This document shows, in pieces, positions 8,664-18,673 of a stretch of DNA of 64,000 nucleotides. Under the pieces are notes generated by a model that saw only the letters and a list, made by a program, of their open reading frames with translations, made no database searches and had not been told where the DNA came from. The stretch is taken from positions 1 to 64,000 of the forward strand of contig JANXUT010000075.1 in NCBI GenBank assembly GCA_025356075.1, in the 5' to 3' direction. The position numbers and the translations under genes were made by a program. Numbering within the stretch: the stretch's first letter is position 1; each line of letters begins with the position of its first letter. The stretch is from Pseudomonadota bacterium (GTDB taxonomy: Bacteria; Pseudomonadota; Gammaproteobacteria; Steroidobacterales; Steroidobacteraceae).

Positions 8664-10025
8664 GTGAGCGCGCGCCCCAAGACCGTCTACCTCTGCAGTG
8701 CCTGCGGCAACGAGGCCGCGAAGTGGCAGGGCCAGTGCCCGGCCTGCGGGGACTGGAACACGCTCTCGGCGCTCGCGCTGCCGGCCGAGCGACGTGCGCG
8801 CGCGAGCCGCGGCCCGCGCGCGCCGGCGGCGACGCCGGAGACTCTCGGCGGCGCCGCGACCGAGGACGCGGAGCGCCTGCCGACGGGCTCGGCCGAGTTC
8901 GACCGGGTGCTCGGTGGCGGCCTCGTGGCGGGCTCCGCGACGCTCCTCGGCGGCGATCCTGGGATCGGCAAGTCGACGCTGCTGCTGCAGTCCGCGGCGG
9001 CGCTCGCGACGAAGGTGCCGGTGCTGTACGCGACCGGCGAGGAGAGCGTGCGGCAGGTGGGACTCAGGGCCCGGCGGCTCGGCGTCGGCACCGCACCCCT
9101 GGCGCTCCTCGCCGAGACCGACGTCGAGGCGATCATCGCCGCCTCGGTCGCAGCGGGCGCCCGCGTGCTCGTCGTCGACTCGATCCAGACGATGGCGAGC
9201 GCCGAGGTCGAAGCGAGCCCGGGGTCGGTGTCGCAGCTGCGGGAGTCCGCGGCCAGGTTCATCAGCCACGCCAAGCGCTCCGGCACCGCGGTCGTGCTCA
9301 TCGGCCACGTCACCAAGGAAGGCGTCATCGCCGGGCCGCGGGTGCTCGAGCACCTCGTCGACACGGTGCTCTACTTCGAGAGCGATGCCGGCAGCCGCTT
9401 TCGGATCGTGCGCGCGATCAAGAACCGCTTCGGCGCGGCGAATGAGATCGGCGTGTTCGCGATGGACGAGCACGGCCTCAAGGAGGTCAAAAACCCCTCG
9501 GCGATCTTCCTGTCGCGGCACGAGACGCCCGTTCCGGGGAGCCTCGTCACGGTCACCCGCGAGGGCACCCGCCCGATGCTGATCGAGGTGCAGGCGCTGG
9601 TGGATGAGTCACGTGCGCAGCTGCCGCGCCGGGTCGCCGTCGGCGTCGATGCGAACCGACTCGCGCTCTTGCTGGCGGTGCTGAACCGCCACGGCGGCAT
9701 CGCGCTCGCCGCCCACGATGTCTACCTCAACGTGGTGGGGGGCGTGCGCGTGGAGGAGACGGCCGCCGACCTCGCGCTGGTGCTCACGGCGGTGTCGAGC
9801 CATTCGGGCCGGGCGCTCCCGCAGGACCTCGTGGTCTTCGGCGAGCTCGGGCTCGCCGGCGAGATCCGTCCGGTGCCGTTTGGCGAGGAGCGGCTGCGCG
9901 AGGCCGCCAAGCACGGCTTTCACCGCGCGATCGTGCCGCGCGCCAACGTGCCGCGAAAGGCACCCGACGGTCTTACGGTCGTAGGCGTCAGCCGACTCGA
10001 CGAGGCGCTCGCGGCGATCGCCTGA
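8664..10025 (+). CDS. radA: DNA repair/recombination protein RadA
   Basis: The 453-residue RadA is a RecA-like, DnaB-related branch-migration ATPase in recombinational repair. It starts with a four-cysteine zinc finger (LCSACGNEAAKWQGQCPACG), then Walker A GGDPGIGKST, Walker B VLVVDSIQT, the RadA-specific KNRFG motif (KNRFGAANEIGVF) and a C-terminal Lon-like domain. I chose the GTG at 8664, which gives the family length of about 455; a longer in-frame extension upstream would be an unrelated basic stretch overlapping the kinase gene. A TAGCAT hexamer sits 7 bases before this start. Confidence 0.95.
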   Translation: MSARPKTVYLCSACGNEAAKWQGQCPACGDWNTLSALALPAERRARASRGPRAPAATPETLGGAATEDAERLPTGSAEFDRVLGGGLVAGSATLLGGDPGIGKSTLLLQSAAALATKVPVLYATGEESVRQVGLRARRLGVGTAPLALLAETDVEAIIAASVAAGARVLVVDSIQTMASAEVEASPGSVSQLRESAARFISHAKRSGTAVVLIGHVTKEGVIAGPRVLEHLVDTVLYFESDAGSRFRIVRAIKNRFGAANEIGVFAMDEHGLKEVKNPSAIFLSRHETPVPGSLVTVTREGTRPMLIEVQALVDESRAQLPRRVAVGVDANRLALLLAVLNRHGGIALAAHDVYLNVVGGVRVEETAADLALVLTAVSSHSGRALPQDLVVFGELGLAGEIRPVPFGEERLREAAKHGFHRAIVPRANVPRKAPDGLTVVGVSRLDEALAAIA

Positions 10026-10032
10026 GCGCGCC

Positions 10033-11304
10033 TTACGGGCGGGCCTTGGCGGGCCACAGCCGCGCGGTGCGCACGGCGTTGTCGGCGATCTGCAGCACCT
10101 CGATCGCGTGGCCGTGGAGCTTGAGCGCGGTGCCGGGCTCGGGGATCGTCTCCAGGTACTCGAGGATGAGCCCGTTCAGGGTCTTCGGTCCCGCCGTCGG
10201 CAGCGCCCAGCCGAGTGCGCGGTTGAGTGCGCGAGGCGTGGTGCTGCCGGCGACGACGAAGCTGCCATCGTCCTCGGGGCGGATCTCGTGCCGTAGCGCA
10301 TGCGGCAGCGTCGTGAACTCACCGACGATCTCCTCGAGGATGTCCTCGATCGTGATGAGGCCCTGCACGTCGCCGTACTCATCGACGACGTAGGCGTGGC
10401 GGCGCTCGTTCTCCTGGAACGCCACCAGCTGCTGGTTGAGCGTGGTGCCTTCCGGCACGTAGTAGGCCTCGCGCGCGCGCGCGATGCGCTCGAGGCTCGC
10501 CCGGTCGAAAGCGCCGCGCGCGAGCTCGCGCGCGACCCGCTTCATGTGCAGGACGCCCACGATGTGGTCGAGGTCGCCCTCGTAGACGGGCAGGCGCGTG
10601 TGCTGGGTCTCCCTGAGCGCCGCCAGGATCCTCTCCCAGTCATCGCTCAAGTCGATGCCGCTCACCTCGGTGCGCGGCACCATGATCTCGCTGACGCTGA
10701 TCTTCTCCAGGTCGAGGATGCTGACCAGCATCTGCTGGTGCTTGATCGGGATGAGCGAGCCCGCCTCCGCGACCACGGTGCGAAGCTCATCAGCCGAGAG
10801 GGAGTGCGAGGCGACCTTCTCCGCGGGCACGCCGATGAGCCGCAGCAGCGCGTTCGTGAACAGGTTGATCAGCCACACGATCGGGTAGGTGAGCCAGAGG
10901 AGCGGGCGGTAGATGAAGACGGCGGGCAGCGCCAGGCGCTCCGCGTAGAGCGCCCCGTAGGTCTTCGGTCCGACCTCCGAGAAGAGCAGCAAGAGGAGGG
11001 TCAGCACAGCGCTCGAGGCGGCGAGCCACTTCTCGCCGAAGAACTCGAGTGTGATCAGCGTCACGATGGAAGCCGCGGCGACGTTGGCGAGCGTGTTGCC
11101 GAGGAGGATCACGCCGATGAGGCGATCCGGGCGCGCGAGGAGGCGCTCGGCAAGGCGCGCGCCCACGTGCCCCTGGCTCGCGAGGTGCCGGAGCCGGTAG
11201 CGGTTGAGGCTCATCAGCGCCGTCTCGGTGCTCGAGAAGAACGCCGACAGCACGATGCAGACGCTGAGCCCGGCGGCCGCCCAGCCCACGGGGAAGGGGT
11301 GCAT
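10033..11304 (-). CDS. corB: CNNM/CorB-family membrane protein (DUF21, CBS pair, CorC_HlyC)
   Basis: The 423-residue inner-membrane protein has an N-terminal DUF21 transmembrane domain (about 1-190, with SAFFSSTETALMSLNRYR). A tandem CBS pair (about 200-330) and a C-terminal CorC_HlyC domain (about 340-420) follow. CNNM/CorB proteins are implicated in Mg2+ and Co2+ transport or resistance. It follows ypjD without a gap (TGA then ATG). Together they lie divergent from ffh, exactly the order known from E. coli (yfjD-ypjD / ffh), which supports orthology with YfjD/CorB. Confidence 0.9.
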   Translation of the reverse strand: MHPFPVGWAAAGLSVCIVLSAFFSSTETALMSLNRYRLRHLASQGHVGARLAERLLARPDRLIGVILLGNTLANVAAASIVTLITLEFFGEKWLAASSAVLTLLLLLFSEVGPKTYGALYAERLALPAVFIYRPLLWLTYPIVWLINLFTNALLRLIGVPAEKVASHSLSADELRTVVAEAGSLIPIKHQQMLVSILDLEKISVSEIMVPRTEVSGIDLSDDWERILAALRETQHTRLPVYEGDLDHIVGVLHMKRVARELARGAFDRASLERIARAREAYYVPEGTTLNQQLVAFQENERRHAYVVDEYGDVQGLITIEDILEEIVGEFTTLPHALRHEIRPEDDGSFVVAGSTTPRALNRALGWALPTAGPKTLNGLILEYLETIPEPGTALKLHGHAIEVLQIADNAVRTARLWPAKARP

Positions 11305-12159
11305 TCAGCCCCAGTGGCGCCCGAGCACGTTCTCGAGCACGAATTTGGCGCCGAAGTAGGCGACCGCGAGGAAGAGGAAGCCTGCGATCGTGAGCTTGAG
11401 GGCCTTCCTGCCGCGCCAGCCGTAGCGCACCCGCCCGAAAAGCAGCACGCCGAACACGAGCCAGGCGAGGACCGCGAAGGTGACCTTGTGGGCGAGGTGC
11501 TGGGCGATGATGTCGTGGACGAAGAAGAACCCGGTCACGAGCGCGAAGCTGAGCACGACGAAGCCGCCACCGAGCGCGCGAAAGAGCGTCTTTTCCATCG
11601 TCTCCATCGGCGGCAGCAGCGCGAGGCTGCCGAGCGGACGGCGGGACCGCAGGCGCCCGTCCTGCCAGGCCAGCAGGCACACCACCGTCACCGCGATCGT
11701 GAGCCAGCCCGCCGCGAGCGCGGCGAGGGCGATGTGCGCGGTCACTTCCCAGTGCGGCGTATCGATCTCGGTGAAGCCCGTGAGTAGCCCCGTCAGCGTC
11801 GCGAGGAGCCCGGCGAGTGCGAGGAGTAGCGATGAGAGCGCGCCGAGCGGCATGAAGGCCATCGCGACGGCCGTGGTCGCGCCGATGACCCAGCCGACGA
11901 GCGAGGCGCTGTCGGTGATCGCGATGACGACGCCCGAGGGCGAGTGGATCGCGCCAAAGAGGAGGAAGGCGTGCACGAGCGCGGCGGCCTGCGCCGCGAC
12001 CGAGGCACCCAGCGGCCGGGCGGCGGGGTCGACCCTGACGGCGCGCACGGTGAGCCACGCCGCAAGCAGGTAGATGGCGAGCGGCAGGACCGCGAGGGCA
12101 ATGTGGAGGATCGTCAAAGCGGCCAAATCATTGCACAGGCGCTGCGGCGCGGGAAGCAC
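11305..12159 (-). CDS. ypjD: CcsA-family inner-membrane protein YpjD
   Basis: The 284-residue product is almost wholly hydrophobic, with about eight membrane segments, and belongs to the cytochrome c assembly (CcsA/YpjD) family. The C-terminal HKVTFAVLAWLVFGVLLFGR and YGWRGRKALK match the YpjD branch. A lone His in TPHWEVTAH may be one of the conserved haem-side residues. The E. coli homologue is poorly characterised, so a role in haem handling is only a family inference. It is divergent from ffh and directly followed by corB. ATG at 12159 is used; a TTG at 12117 would remove 14 residues of doubtful value. Confidence 0.85.
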   Translation of the reverse strand: MLPAPQRLCNDLAALTILHIALAVLPLAIYLLAAWLTVRAVRVDPAARPLGASVAAQAAALVHAFLLFGAIHSPSGVVIAITDSASLVGWVIGATTAVAMAFMPLGALSSLLLALAGLLATLTGLLTGFTEIDTPHWEVTAHIALAALAAGWLTIAVTVVCLLAWQDGRLRSRRPLGSLALLPPMETMEKTLFRALGGGFVVLSFALVTGFFFVHDIIAQHLAHKVTFAVLAWLVFGVLLFGRVRYGWRGRKALKLTIAGFLFLAVAYFGAKFVLENVLGRHWG

Positions 12160-12178
12160 GCAAGCCGGCTCGAATCCC

Positions 12179-12184
12179 TATAAT
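12179..12184 (+). promoter_or_regulatory. -10 element (TATAAT) of ffh
   Basis: A consensus TATAAT lies 23 bases before the ffh start. No clear -35 is seen at the usual spacing. A strong ribosome site AAGGAGG follows at 12195-12201. Confidence 0.6.
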
Positions 12185-12206
12185 GCGCGCTCCCAAGGAG
12201 GCGCCG

Positions 12207-13568
12207 ATGTTCGACAAACTGACTGAGCGGCTGGCCGGAGCCGTCGAGGCGCTGCGCGGCCGCGGCCGGCTGACCGAGGAGAACATCGGCGACACGCTGC
12301 GGCAGGTGCGCATGGCGCTCATCGAGGCCGACGTCGCGGTAGCGGTCGTGAAGGCCTTCGTCGAGTCGGTCAAGACGCGCGCGCTTGGCGCCGAGGTCCA
12401 GAAGAGCCTGACGCCGGGCCAGGTATTCATCAAGATCCTGCACGACGAACTCATCGCCGTGATGAGCGCGCCGGGCGAGGGCCTCAGCCTCCGGGCCGAG
12501 CCCCCGGTCGTGGTGCTCCTCGCGGGGCTTCAGGGCGCGGGCAAGACGACCACCGCCGCCAAGCTCGGGCGCCTGCTGATGGCCGAGCAGAAGAAGCGCG
12601 TGCTGCTCGTCAGCACCGACATTTACCGGCCCGCCGCGATCACGCAGCTCGAGCGCCTCGCGGCGCAGATCGGCGCCGGCTTCGTGCCGGTGGCGGCGGG
12701 CGAGCAGCCGGTCGCGATCGCGACCCGAGCGCTCGGGGAGGCGCGCCGGGGCGTCTACGACGTGCTCATCGTCGACACTGCCGGACGCCTGCACGTCGAT
12801 GCCGACATGATGGGCGAGGTGCAGGCCATCGATGCGGCAATCGCGCCCCACCAGCGCCTCTTTATCGTCGATGGCATGGCGGGCCAGGATGCGGTCAATG
12901 CCGCCGGCGCCTTCAACGCAGCGCTCGACCTCACCGGCATCATCCTCACCAAGGCCGACGGCGATGCGCGCGGCGGCGCGGCGCTCTCGGTGCGCCAGGT
13001 CACGGGGAAGCCGATCCTCTACCTTGGCGTCGGCGAGAAGGTCGAGGCGCTCGAGGTGTTCCATGCGGAGCGGATCGCCTCGCGGATCCTCGGCATGGGC
13101 GATGTGCTCTCGCTCGTTGAGCAGGTGCAGCGCGACGTCGACCGCGACCAGGCGGCGGCGCTCACCAAGAAGCTCGCCAAGGGCAAGGGCTTCGACTTCA
13201 ACGACTTGAAGGACCAGATGCTGCAGCTCGAGAAGATGGGCGGCCTCGATGCCTTGATGGACAAGCTCCCCGGGCAGCTCTCGAGCGCCGCGGCGAGGGC
13301 CTCCGGCCAGTTCGACCCGAAGACCGTCAAGCGCCAGATCGCGATGATCAACTCGATGACCCGCCAGGAACGGCGACGGCCCGAGGTCATCGATGGCTCG
13401 AGGAAGCGCCGCATCGCCAACGGCTCCGGGGTCCAGGTCCAGGACGTCAACCGGCTGCTGAAGCAGTTCCTGCAGATGCAGAAGGTCATGAAGCAGTTCT
13501 CGAAGGGGGGCGTCCGGGGCCTCATGCGCTCCCTGGGTGGGCGGCTGCCGCCCGCGTTCGGCCCCTAG
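12207..13568 (+). CDS. ffh: Signal recognition particle protein Ffh (SRP54)
   Basis: The 453-residue SRP GTPase binds 4.5S RNA and signal peptides and docks nascent membrane proteins at FtsY. It shows the N domain (helical, MFDKLTERL), the G domain with LQGAGKTTTAAKL, DTAGRLH and TKADGD, and a C-terminal Met-rich M domain (residues about 330-440, MQKVMKQF). The ATG at 12207 has a perfect AAGGAGG six bases upstream; an ATG eight codons earlier overlaps the promoter. Its RNA partner lies in the same window at 44062-44176. Confidence 0.98.
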   Translation: MFDKLTERLAGAVEALRGRGRLTEENIGDTLRQVRMALIEADVAVAVVKAFVESVKTRALGAEVQKSLTPGQVFIKILHDELIAVMSAPGEGLSLRAEPPVVVLLAGLQGAGKTTTAAKLGRLLMAEQKKRVLLVSTDIYRPAAITQLERLAAQIGAGFVPVAAGEQPVAIATRALGEARRGVYDVLIVDTAGRLHVDADMMGEVQAIDAAIAPHQRLFIVDGMAGQDAVNAAGAFNAALDLTGIILTKADGDARGGAALSVRQVTGKPILYLGVGEKVEALEVFHAERIASRILGMGDVLSLVEQVQRDVDRDQAAALTKKLAKGKGFDFNDLKDQMLQLEKMGGLDALMDKLPGQLSSAAARASGQFDPKTVKRQIAMINSMTRQERRRPEVIDGSRKRRIANGSGVQVQDVNRLLKQFLQMQKVMKQFSKGGVRGLMRSLGGRLPPAFGP

Positions 13569-13588
13569 CCCCGGCGGGGCGATTTGAG

Positions 13589-13594
13589 TAGAAT
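13589..13594 (+). promoter_or_regulatory. -10 element (TAGAAT) of the rpsP operon
   Basis: TAGAAT lies 21 bases after the ffh stop and 65 bases before rpsP. The same hexamer stands before gcvR and orn in this window, so it looks like a normal sigma-70 -10 here. The -35 is not recognisable. Confidence 0.45.
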
Positions 13595-13606
13595 GCGCGG
13601 CTCTTT

Positions 13607-13630
13607 GGCGAGGGTCCGTACCCATTCGCC
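13607..13630 (+). promoter_or_regulatory. Hairpin in the rpsP leader
   Basis: GGCGA-GGGT at 13607-13615 pairs with ACCC-(AT)-TCGCC at 13620-13630: nine pairs, a two-base bulge and a four-base loop. It lies in the presumed 5' leader of the ribosomal-protein operon. Autoregulation is possible but not shown. Confidence 0.35.
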
Positions 13631-13658
13631 GGTCACAAGCGCAGAGGTTTTGCAGCCG

Positions 13659-13925
13659 ATGGTCACGATTCGCCTGACACGGCGCGGCGGGAAGAAGGAT
13701 CCGTACTTCCACGTCGTCGTTACAGATAGCCGCAAGCGCCAGGGCGGAACGACCCTGGAACTCGTCGGCATCTTCAATCCGATCGCGCGTGGCAAGGAGA
13801 CGAAGCTCCGCCTCGACGTCGCCAAGATCGACGCCTGGGTCAAGAAGGGAGCTCAGACCTCCCAGCGCGTGGCCGCTCTCATCGAGCAGTACCGCCTGAC
13901 CGCCGGGGCCCCGGCCGCCGCCTGA
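13659..13925 (+). CDS. rpsP: 30S ribosomal protein S16
   Basis: The 88-residue protein begins MVTIRLTRRGGKKDPYFHVV and includes SRKRQG and VGIFNP, all S16 hallmarks. It assembles early into the 30S body by binding 16S rRNA. The start at 13659 gives the standard S16 N-terminus; an upstream in-frame ATG would add 25 unrelated residues. It is the first gene of rpsP-rimM-trmD-rplS, the arrangement known from E. coli. Confidence 0.97.
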   Translation: MVTIRLTRRGGKKDPYFHVVVTDSRKRQGGTTLELVGIFNPIARGKETKLRLDVAKIDAWVKKGAQTSQRVAALIEQYRLTAGAPAAA

Positions 13926-13941
13926 GGGGCGCGGGCGGCGC

Positions 13942-14484
13942 ATGACGGACGCCGCCGCAACTCCGCCGCACCACGCGGAGCGGATGGTCATCCTCGGACG
14001 GCTGGCGGCGCCGTGGGGGATCAAGGGCTGGCTCAAGGTTCACTCGTACACGGATCCGCCGACGGCGCTCCTCGACTACCCGGTGTGGCAGCTGAGCCGG
14101 ACGGGCGGTGGCTGGGAGACGGTCAGGGTTTTGAGCGGTCGGGCGCACGGCGCCGGCCGCGAGTTGGTGGTCGCGCTCGAGGGGGTACTGAACCCCGAGG
14201 ATGCGCGCCAGTACACCTCCCGGGAGGTCGGCCTGCCGCGCTCGGCGCTGCCGGTGCCCCCACCCGGTGAGTACTACTGGGAGGATATGGTTGGTTGCGA
14301 GGTCGCGACGACGGCGGGGGCCGAGCTTGGGGTCGTGAGCCATTTCCACGACTTCCCGGCGGGGCCCGTGATGGCGGTCCGGGGCGCCGGTGGCGAGCAC
14401 TGGGTACCGCTGTCGCCAGGCCATCTCAAGCAGGTGGATCTGGGGCAGAGGCGCATCGTGGTCGACTGGAATCCGGAGGAATAG
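13942..14484 (+). CDS. rimM: 16S rRNA processing protein RimM
   Basis: The 180-residue RimM helps 30S head maturation through S19. It has the N-terminal RimM barrel (VILGRLAAPWGIKGWLKVHS, residues about 16-35) and a C-terminal PRC-barrel (YYWEDMVGCEV onward). It begins 16 bases after rpsP and its stop is 4 bases before trmD, so the genes are probably translationally coupled. Confidence 0.96.
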   Translation: MTDAAATPPHHAERMVILGRLAAPWGIKGWLKVHSYTDPPTALLDYPVWQLSRTGGGWETVRVLSGRAHGAGRELVVALEGVLNPEDARQYTSREVGLPRSALPVPPPGEYYWEDMVGCEVATTAGAELGVVSHFHDFPAGPVMAVRGAGGEHWVPLSPGHLKQVDLGQRRIVVDWNPEE

Positions 14485-14488
14485 CGCG

Positions 14489-15262
14489 ATGGACGCGGCG
14501 GGGCCGCGGCTCGCGGTCGAGGTGGTTACGCTCTTCCCGGAGCCGCTGAAGGCGGCGTTGGCGATGGGCGTGGTCGGGCGGGCGCTTGAGCGCGGCATCG
14601 TGACGGTCGGCACCGAGGACCCGCGGGGGCTCGCCACCGACCTGCACGGCACGGTCGATGACCGAAGCTACGGCGGGGGCCCCGGCATGGTGCTCAAGGT
14701 CGAGCCTCTCGGGCGCTCGATCGAGCGGGCGGGGGCGCGATTGCCGGCGGGGAGCCCGCGGATCTACCTCTCCGCGCAGGGGCGGCCCTTCGAGCAGGCG
14801 ACGGCGAGGCGCCTCGCGGCGCTTGGCGGGTTCGTGCTCGTCGCCGGACGCTACGAGGGCGTCGATGAGCGGGTGCTGGATGAGTTGATCGACGAGGAAT
14901 TGTCGGTCGGGGATTACGTGCTGTCGGGCGGTGAGATCGCGGCGCTCGCGGTCATCGATGCGACGGTGCGGCTGTTGCCGGGTGTGCTGGGGGCGCCCGA
15001 GTCGGCGGAGCAGGAGTCCTTTGGCGCGGGTGCCCACGGCGGGCTCCTTGACTGGCCGCACTACACGCGGCCCGAGGAGTGGCGGGGGCGGCGGGTGCCG
15101 GAGGTGTTGATGGGCGGCAACCACGCGGCGATACGCCGCTGGCGGCTGAAACAGGCGCTCGGCCGAACCGCCGAGCGACGTCCGGACCTCCTGGCCCGGC
15201 GCGAATTGACGCTCGAGGAGCGCGAGCTCCTCGACGAGTATCGAGAGGAACGACAGTCATGA
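14489..15262 (+). CDS. trmD: tRNA (guanine37-N1)-methyltransferase TrmD
   Basis: The 257-residue SPOUT methyltransferase makes m1G37 in tRNAs with a G36G37 sequence, preventing +1 frameshifts. Knot motifs are visible: [32 protein letters not shown] and [13 protein letters not shown], and the C-terminal [10 protein letters not shown]. The start at 14489 has GGAGGA just upstream. Its TGA overlaps the rplS ATG (ATGA). Confidence 0.97.
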   Translation: MDAAGPRLAVEVVTLFPEPLKAALAMGVVGRALERGIVTVGTEDPRGLATDLHGTVDDRSYGGGPGMVLKVEPLGRSIERAGARLPAGSPRIYLSAQGRPFEQATARRLAALGGFVLVAGRYEGVDERVLDELIDEELSVGDYVLSGGEIAALAVIDATVRLLPGVLGAPESAEQESFGAGAHGGLLDWPHYTRPEEWRGRRVPEVLMGGNHAAIRRWRLKQALGRTAERRPDLLARRELTLEERELLDEYREERQS

Positions 15263-15603
15263 ACAAGATCATTGCCGAGATCGAGAAGCGCCAGACCGAG
15301 CGCAAGATCCCCGTCTTCGCGCCGGGCGACACCGTCATCGTCGAGGTGAAGGTCAAGGAAGGCGACCGCGAGCGCGTGCAGGCCTACGAGGGCGTGGTCA
15401 TCGCGAGGCGCAACCGCGGCCTCAACTCCTCCTTCACCGTGCGCAAGATCTCGCACGGCGAGGGCGTCGAGCGCGTCTTCCAGACCTACAGCCCCGCGCT
15501 CGGTGGCATCACCGTCAAGCGCCGTGGCAACGTGCGTCGCGCGAAGCTCTACTACCTGCGCGAGCGGTCGGGCAAGTCCGCCCGCATCGAAGAGAAGGTC
15601 TGA
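15259..15603 (+). CDS. rplS: 50S ribosomal protein L19
   Basis: The 114-residue L19 begins [12 protein letters not shown] and contains [29 protein letters not shown] and [11 protein letters not shown]19 sits at the 30S-50S interface. The start overlaps the trmD stop and has GAGAGGAA upstream. Two strong GC-rich hairpins follow the stop. Confidence 0.98.
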   Translation: MNKIIAEIEKRQTERKIPVFAPGDTVIVEVKVKEGDRERVQAYEGVVIARRNRGLNSSFTVRKISHGEGVERVFQTYSPALGGITVKRRGNVRRAKLYYLRERSGKSARIEEKV

Positions 15604-15608
15604 GCGAG

Positions 15609-15638
15609 GCAGCGGGCGCGCACTCGCGCGCCCGCTGC
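15609..15638 (+). terminator. Very stable hairpin after rplS
   Basis: A perfect 13-bp all but uninterrupted G/C stem (15609-15621 with 15626-15638, loop ACTC) lies 5 bases after the rplS stop. There is no T-tract, so it may act as an mRNA-stabilising 3' stem or a GC-type terminator. Confidence 0.6.
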
Positions 15639-15651
15639 GCCTGACCGCCGC

Positions 15652-15676
15652 CGGCCGGGCCCCCGTGGCCCGGCCG
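15652..15676 (+). terminator. Second hairpin after rplS
   Basis: A perfect 10-bp inverted repeat (15652-15661 with 15667-15676, loop CCCGT) follows the first stem by 13 bases, again without a clear T-tract. The pair separates the ribosomal operon from sppA. Confidence 0.5.
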
Positions 15677-15730
15677 CGTTAGCCGCCCCGCCGCCCGAGT
15701 TTCAGGTACGCCGGGCGCCGCTCGTGCCGA

Positions 15731-15736
15731 TACACT
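15731..15736 (+). promoter_or_regulatory. Candidate -10 (TACACT) of sppA
   Basis: TACACT lies 45 bases before the sppA start; GGAG stands just before the start codon as ribosome site. No -35 is recognised. Confidence 0.35.
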
Positions 15737-15781
15737 TCGCGTCGCCCCTTAGCCTGTTGCCTCTCTCGCGTCGGAGTTCCT

Positions 15782-17626
15782 ATGGCCTGGGTCGGTCGGT
15801 CGTTTCGGTTCGTGTGGCGGCTCCTCGATGGCCTGCGCAAGGTGCTGCACCTCCTCGTGTTGCTGCTGATCTTCGGGGTGCTCCTGTTCGCCGCGCGCCA
15901 GCCGCTGCCGCTCGTGCCGTCGCGGGCCGCGCTCGTGATCCAGCCGCACGGCCACCTGGTCGAGCAGCTGACCGGGAGTCCGTGGGATCGTTCGGTGAGC
16001 GCGCTCGCCCAGGACCGCGAGCCCGAGACGCTCGTTCGTGACCTCACCGAGGCGATCCGCGCCGCCGCGAAGGACGAGCGCATCAAGGTGCTCGTGCTCG
16101 ACACCGAGGAGCTCGGCAGCGGAGGCCTCACGAAGCTGAAGGCCGTCGCCGAGGCGATCCAGGTTTTTCGCGCCTCCGGCAAGAAGGTGCTGGCGTTCGC
16201 GCACTACGCGAGCCAGGAGCAGTACTACCTGATGGCGCAGGCGGACGAGGCCTACCTCGATCCGGCCGGTGAAGTCGGCGTGATCGGCTACGCCGCCTAC
16301 CACCTTTACTACCGCGATGCGCTCGAGAAGCTGGGCGTTGAGGTCAACGTCTTCAAGGTCGGCACCCACAAGTCCTTCACCGAGCCCTTCACGCGCCAGG
16401 ACATGTCGCCGGAGGACCGCGAGCAGGTGCAGGGCATCCTGACGCCGCTGTGGCAGGCCTACCAGACCGGGGTCGAGGGCGCGCGGCACCTCGCGCCCGG
16501 CGCCGTCGAGAGTTACGTGCGCGACATCCTGCCCTCGATGCGCGAGGCGGGCGGCGATGCGGCGCTCCTCGCGCAGCAGCGCGGCCTCGTCACCGGCCGC
16601 AAGACGTGGCTCGAGTTCGAGAAGGAGATCATCGGCCTCGTTGGCGAGGACAGCTCCTCGCACTCGTTCAACGCGATCGACCAGGCGGACTACCTCGCGG
16701 CGAACCGCCCGGACTCGGTGCTGTCGCGCCACCCGGACGGGCAGGTCGCGGTGCTGGTCGCCTCCGGCAACATCATCGACGGCGACCGCCCGCCCGGCGA
16801 GATCGGTGGCGACAGCTTCGCCGCGCTGCTCCGCAAGGCGCGCTTCGATGCGGACGTGAAGGCGGTCGTGCTCAGGATCGACTCGGGCGGCGGCAGCATG
16901 CTGGCCTCCGAGGTGATCCGCCAGGAAGTGGCGGCGCTGAAGGCTGCCGGGAAGCCCGTCGTCGCCTCCTTCGCGAGCGTCGCGGCCTCCGGCGGCTACT
17001 ACATCGCGATGGACGCGGATGAGATCTGGGCCGAACCCACCACGATCACGGGCTCGATCGGAGTCTTCGGCATCGTGCCGACGTTCCAGAAGACGCTCGG
17101 GAAGCTCGGCATCGCGAGCGATGGCATCGAGACCTCGCCGCTCGCCGGAGCCATGAACCTCGAGCGCAGCTTCGAGCCCGCGGCACGCGAGGTGCTGCAA
17201 CTCGGCGTCGAGCACGCCTACCACGACTTCGTCGGCCACGTGGCGAACGCCCGCCACAAGAAACCCGAGGAGATCGAGGCGGTTGCCGAGGGGCGCGTGT
17301 GGGTCGCGACGGAGGCATTGAAGCTCGGGCTCATCGACCAGCTCGGCGACGTCGACAAGGCGATCGCCGCCGCGGCCAGGCGCGCGCACTTGGGCGCTGG
17401 CCGCTACGGCACCAGCTGGCGCTCGAAGGAACTCACCTGGCGCGAGACGCTCATCCGCCAGCTGCGCGCCGAGGGCGGGTCGCTACTCGGCCGGCTCGGG
17501 TTCGGCGCGGAGCCGCCCTCGCAGATCGGCCGCGTGGTTGGCGCGGCGGAGCGGCAGCTGCGTTCGCTCGCGGCGTTCAACGACCCGAGGCGCGTCTACT
17601 ACTACTGCGCCTGCGACCTGCGCTGA
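15782..17626 (+). CDS. sppA: Signal peptide peptidase SppA, 67-kDa type
   Basis: The 614-residue membrane-anchored serine protease degrades leftover signal peptides. One transmembrane segment lies at about residues 21-40. Two ClpP-like S49 domains follow, as in E. coli SppA (618 residues). The catalytic dyad is visible: Lys 197 in GTHKSFTEPF from the first repeat and Ser 403 in ASVAASGGYYIAM from the second. A short Tyr/Cys-rich tail (YYYCACDLR) is unusual. It is a single gene, flanked by the rplS hairpins and the convergent tdh. Confidence 0.94.
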   Translation: MAWVGRSFRFVWRLLDGLRKVLHLLVLLLIFGVLLFAARQPLPLVPSRAALVIQPHGHLVEQLTGSPWDRSVSALAQDREPETLVRDLTEAIRAAAKDERIKVLVLDTEELGSGGLTKLKAVAEAIQVFRASGKKVLAFAHYASQEQYYLMAQADEAYLDPAGEVGVIGYAAYHLYYRDALEKLGVEVNVFKVGTHKSFTEPFTRQDMSPEDREQVQGILTPLWQAYQTGVEGARHLAPGAVESYVRDILPSMREAGGDAALLAQQRGLVTGRKTWLEFEKEIIGLVGEDSSSHSFNAIDQADYLAANRPDSVLSRHPDGQVAVLVASGNIIDGDRPPGEIGGDSFAALLRKARFDADVKAVVLRIDSGGGSMLASEVIRQEVAALKAAGKPVVASFASVAASGGYYIAMDADEIWAEPTTITGSIGVFGIVPTFQKTLGKLGIASDGIETSPLAGAMNLERSFEPAAREVLQLGVEHAYHDFVGHVANARHKKPEEIEAVAEGRVWVATEALKLGLIDQLGDVDKAIAAAARRAHLGAGRYGTSWRSKELTWRETLIRQLRAEGGSLLGRLGFGAEPPSQIGRVVGAAERQLRSLAAFNDPRRVYYYCACDLR

Positions 17627-17644
17627 AATCGCGCCGCTGGCCGC

Positions 17645-18669
<1,025 letters not shown>

Positions 18670-18673
<4 letters not shown>

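Noticed and set aside
10300-11787. Long open frame of 495 codons on the plus strand opposite corB and ypjD
   Set aside because: It is antisense to two well-supported genes, rich in Arg, Glu, His and Asp without domain features, and arises from GC-rich codon bias. The same holds for similar long frames at 2115-3425, 6736-8217, 15749-17389, 22196-24175, 53413-55128, 58832-60517 and 61284-62555.
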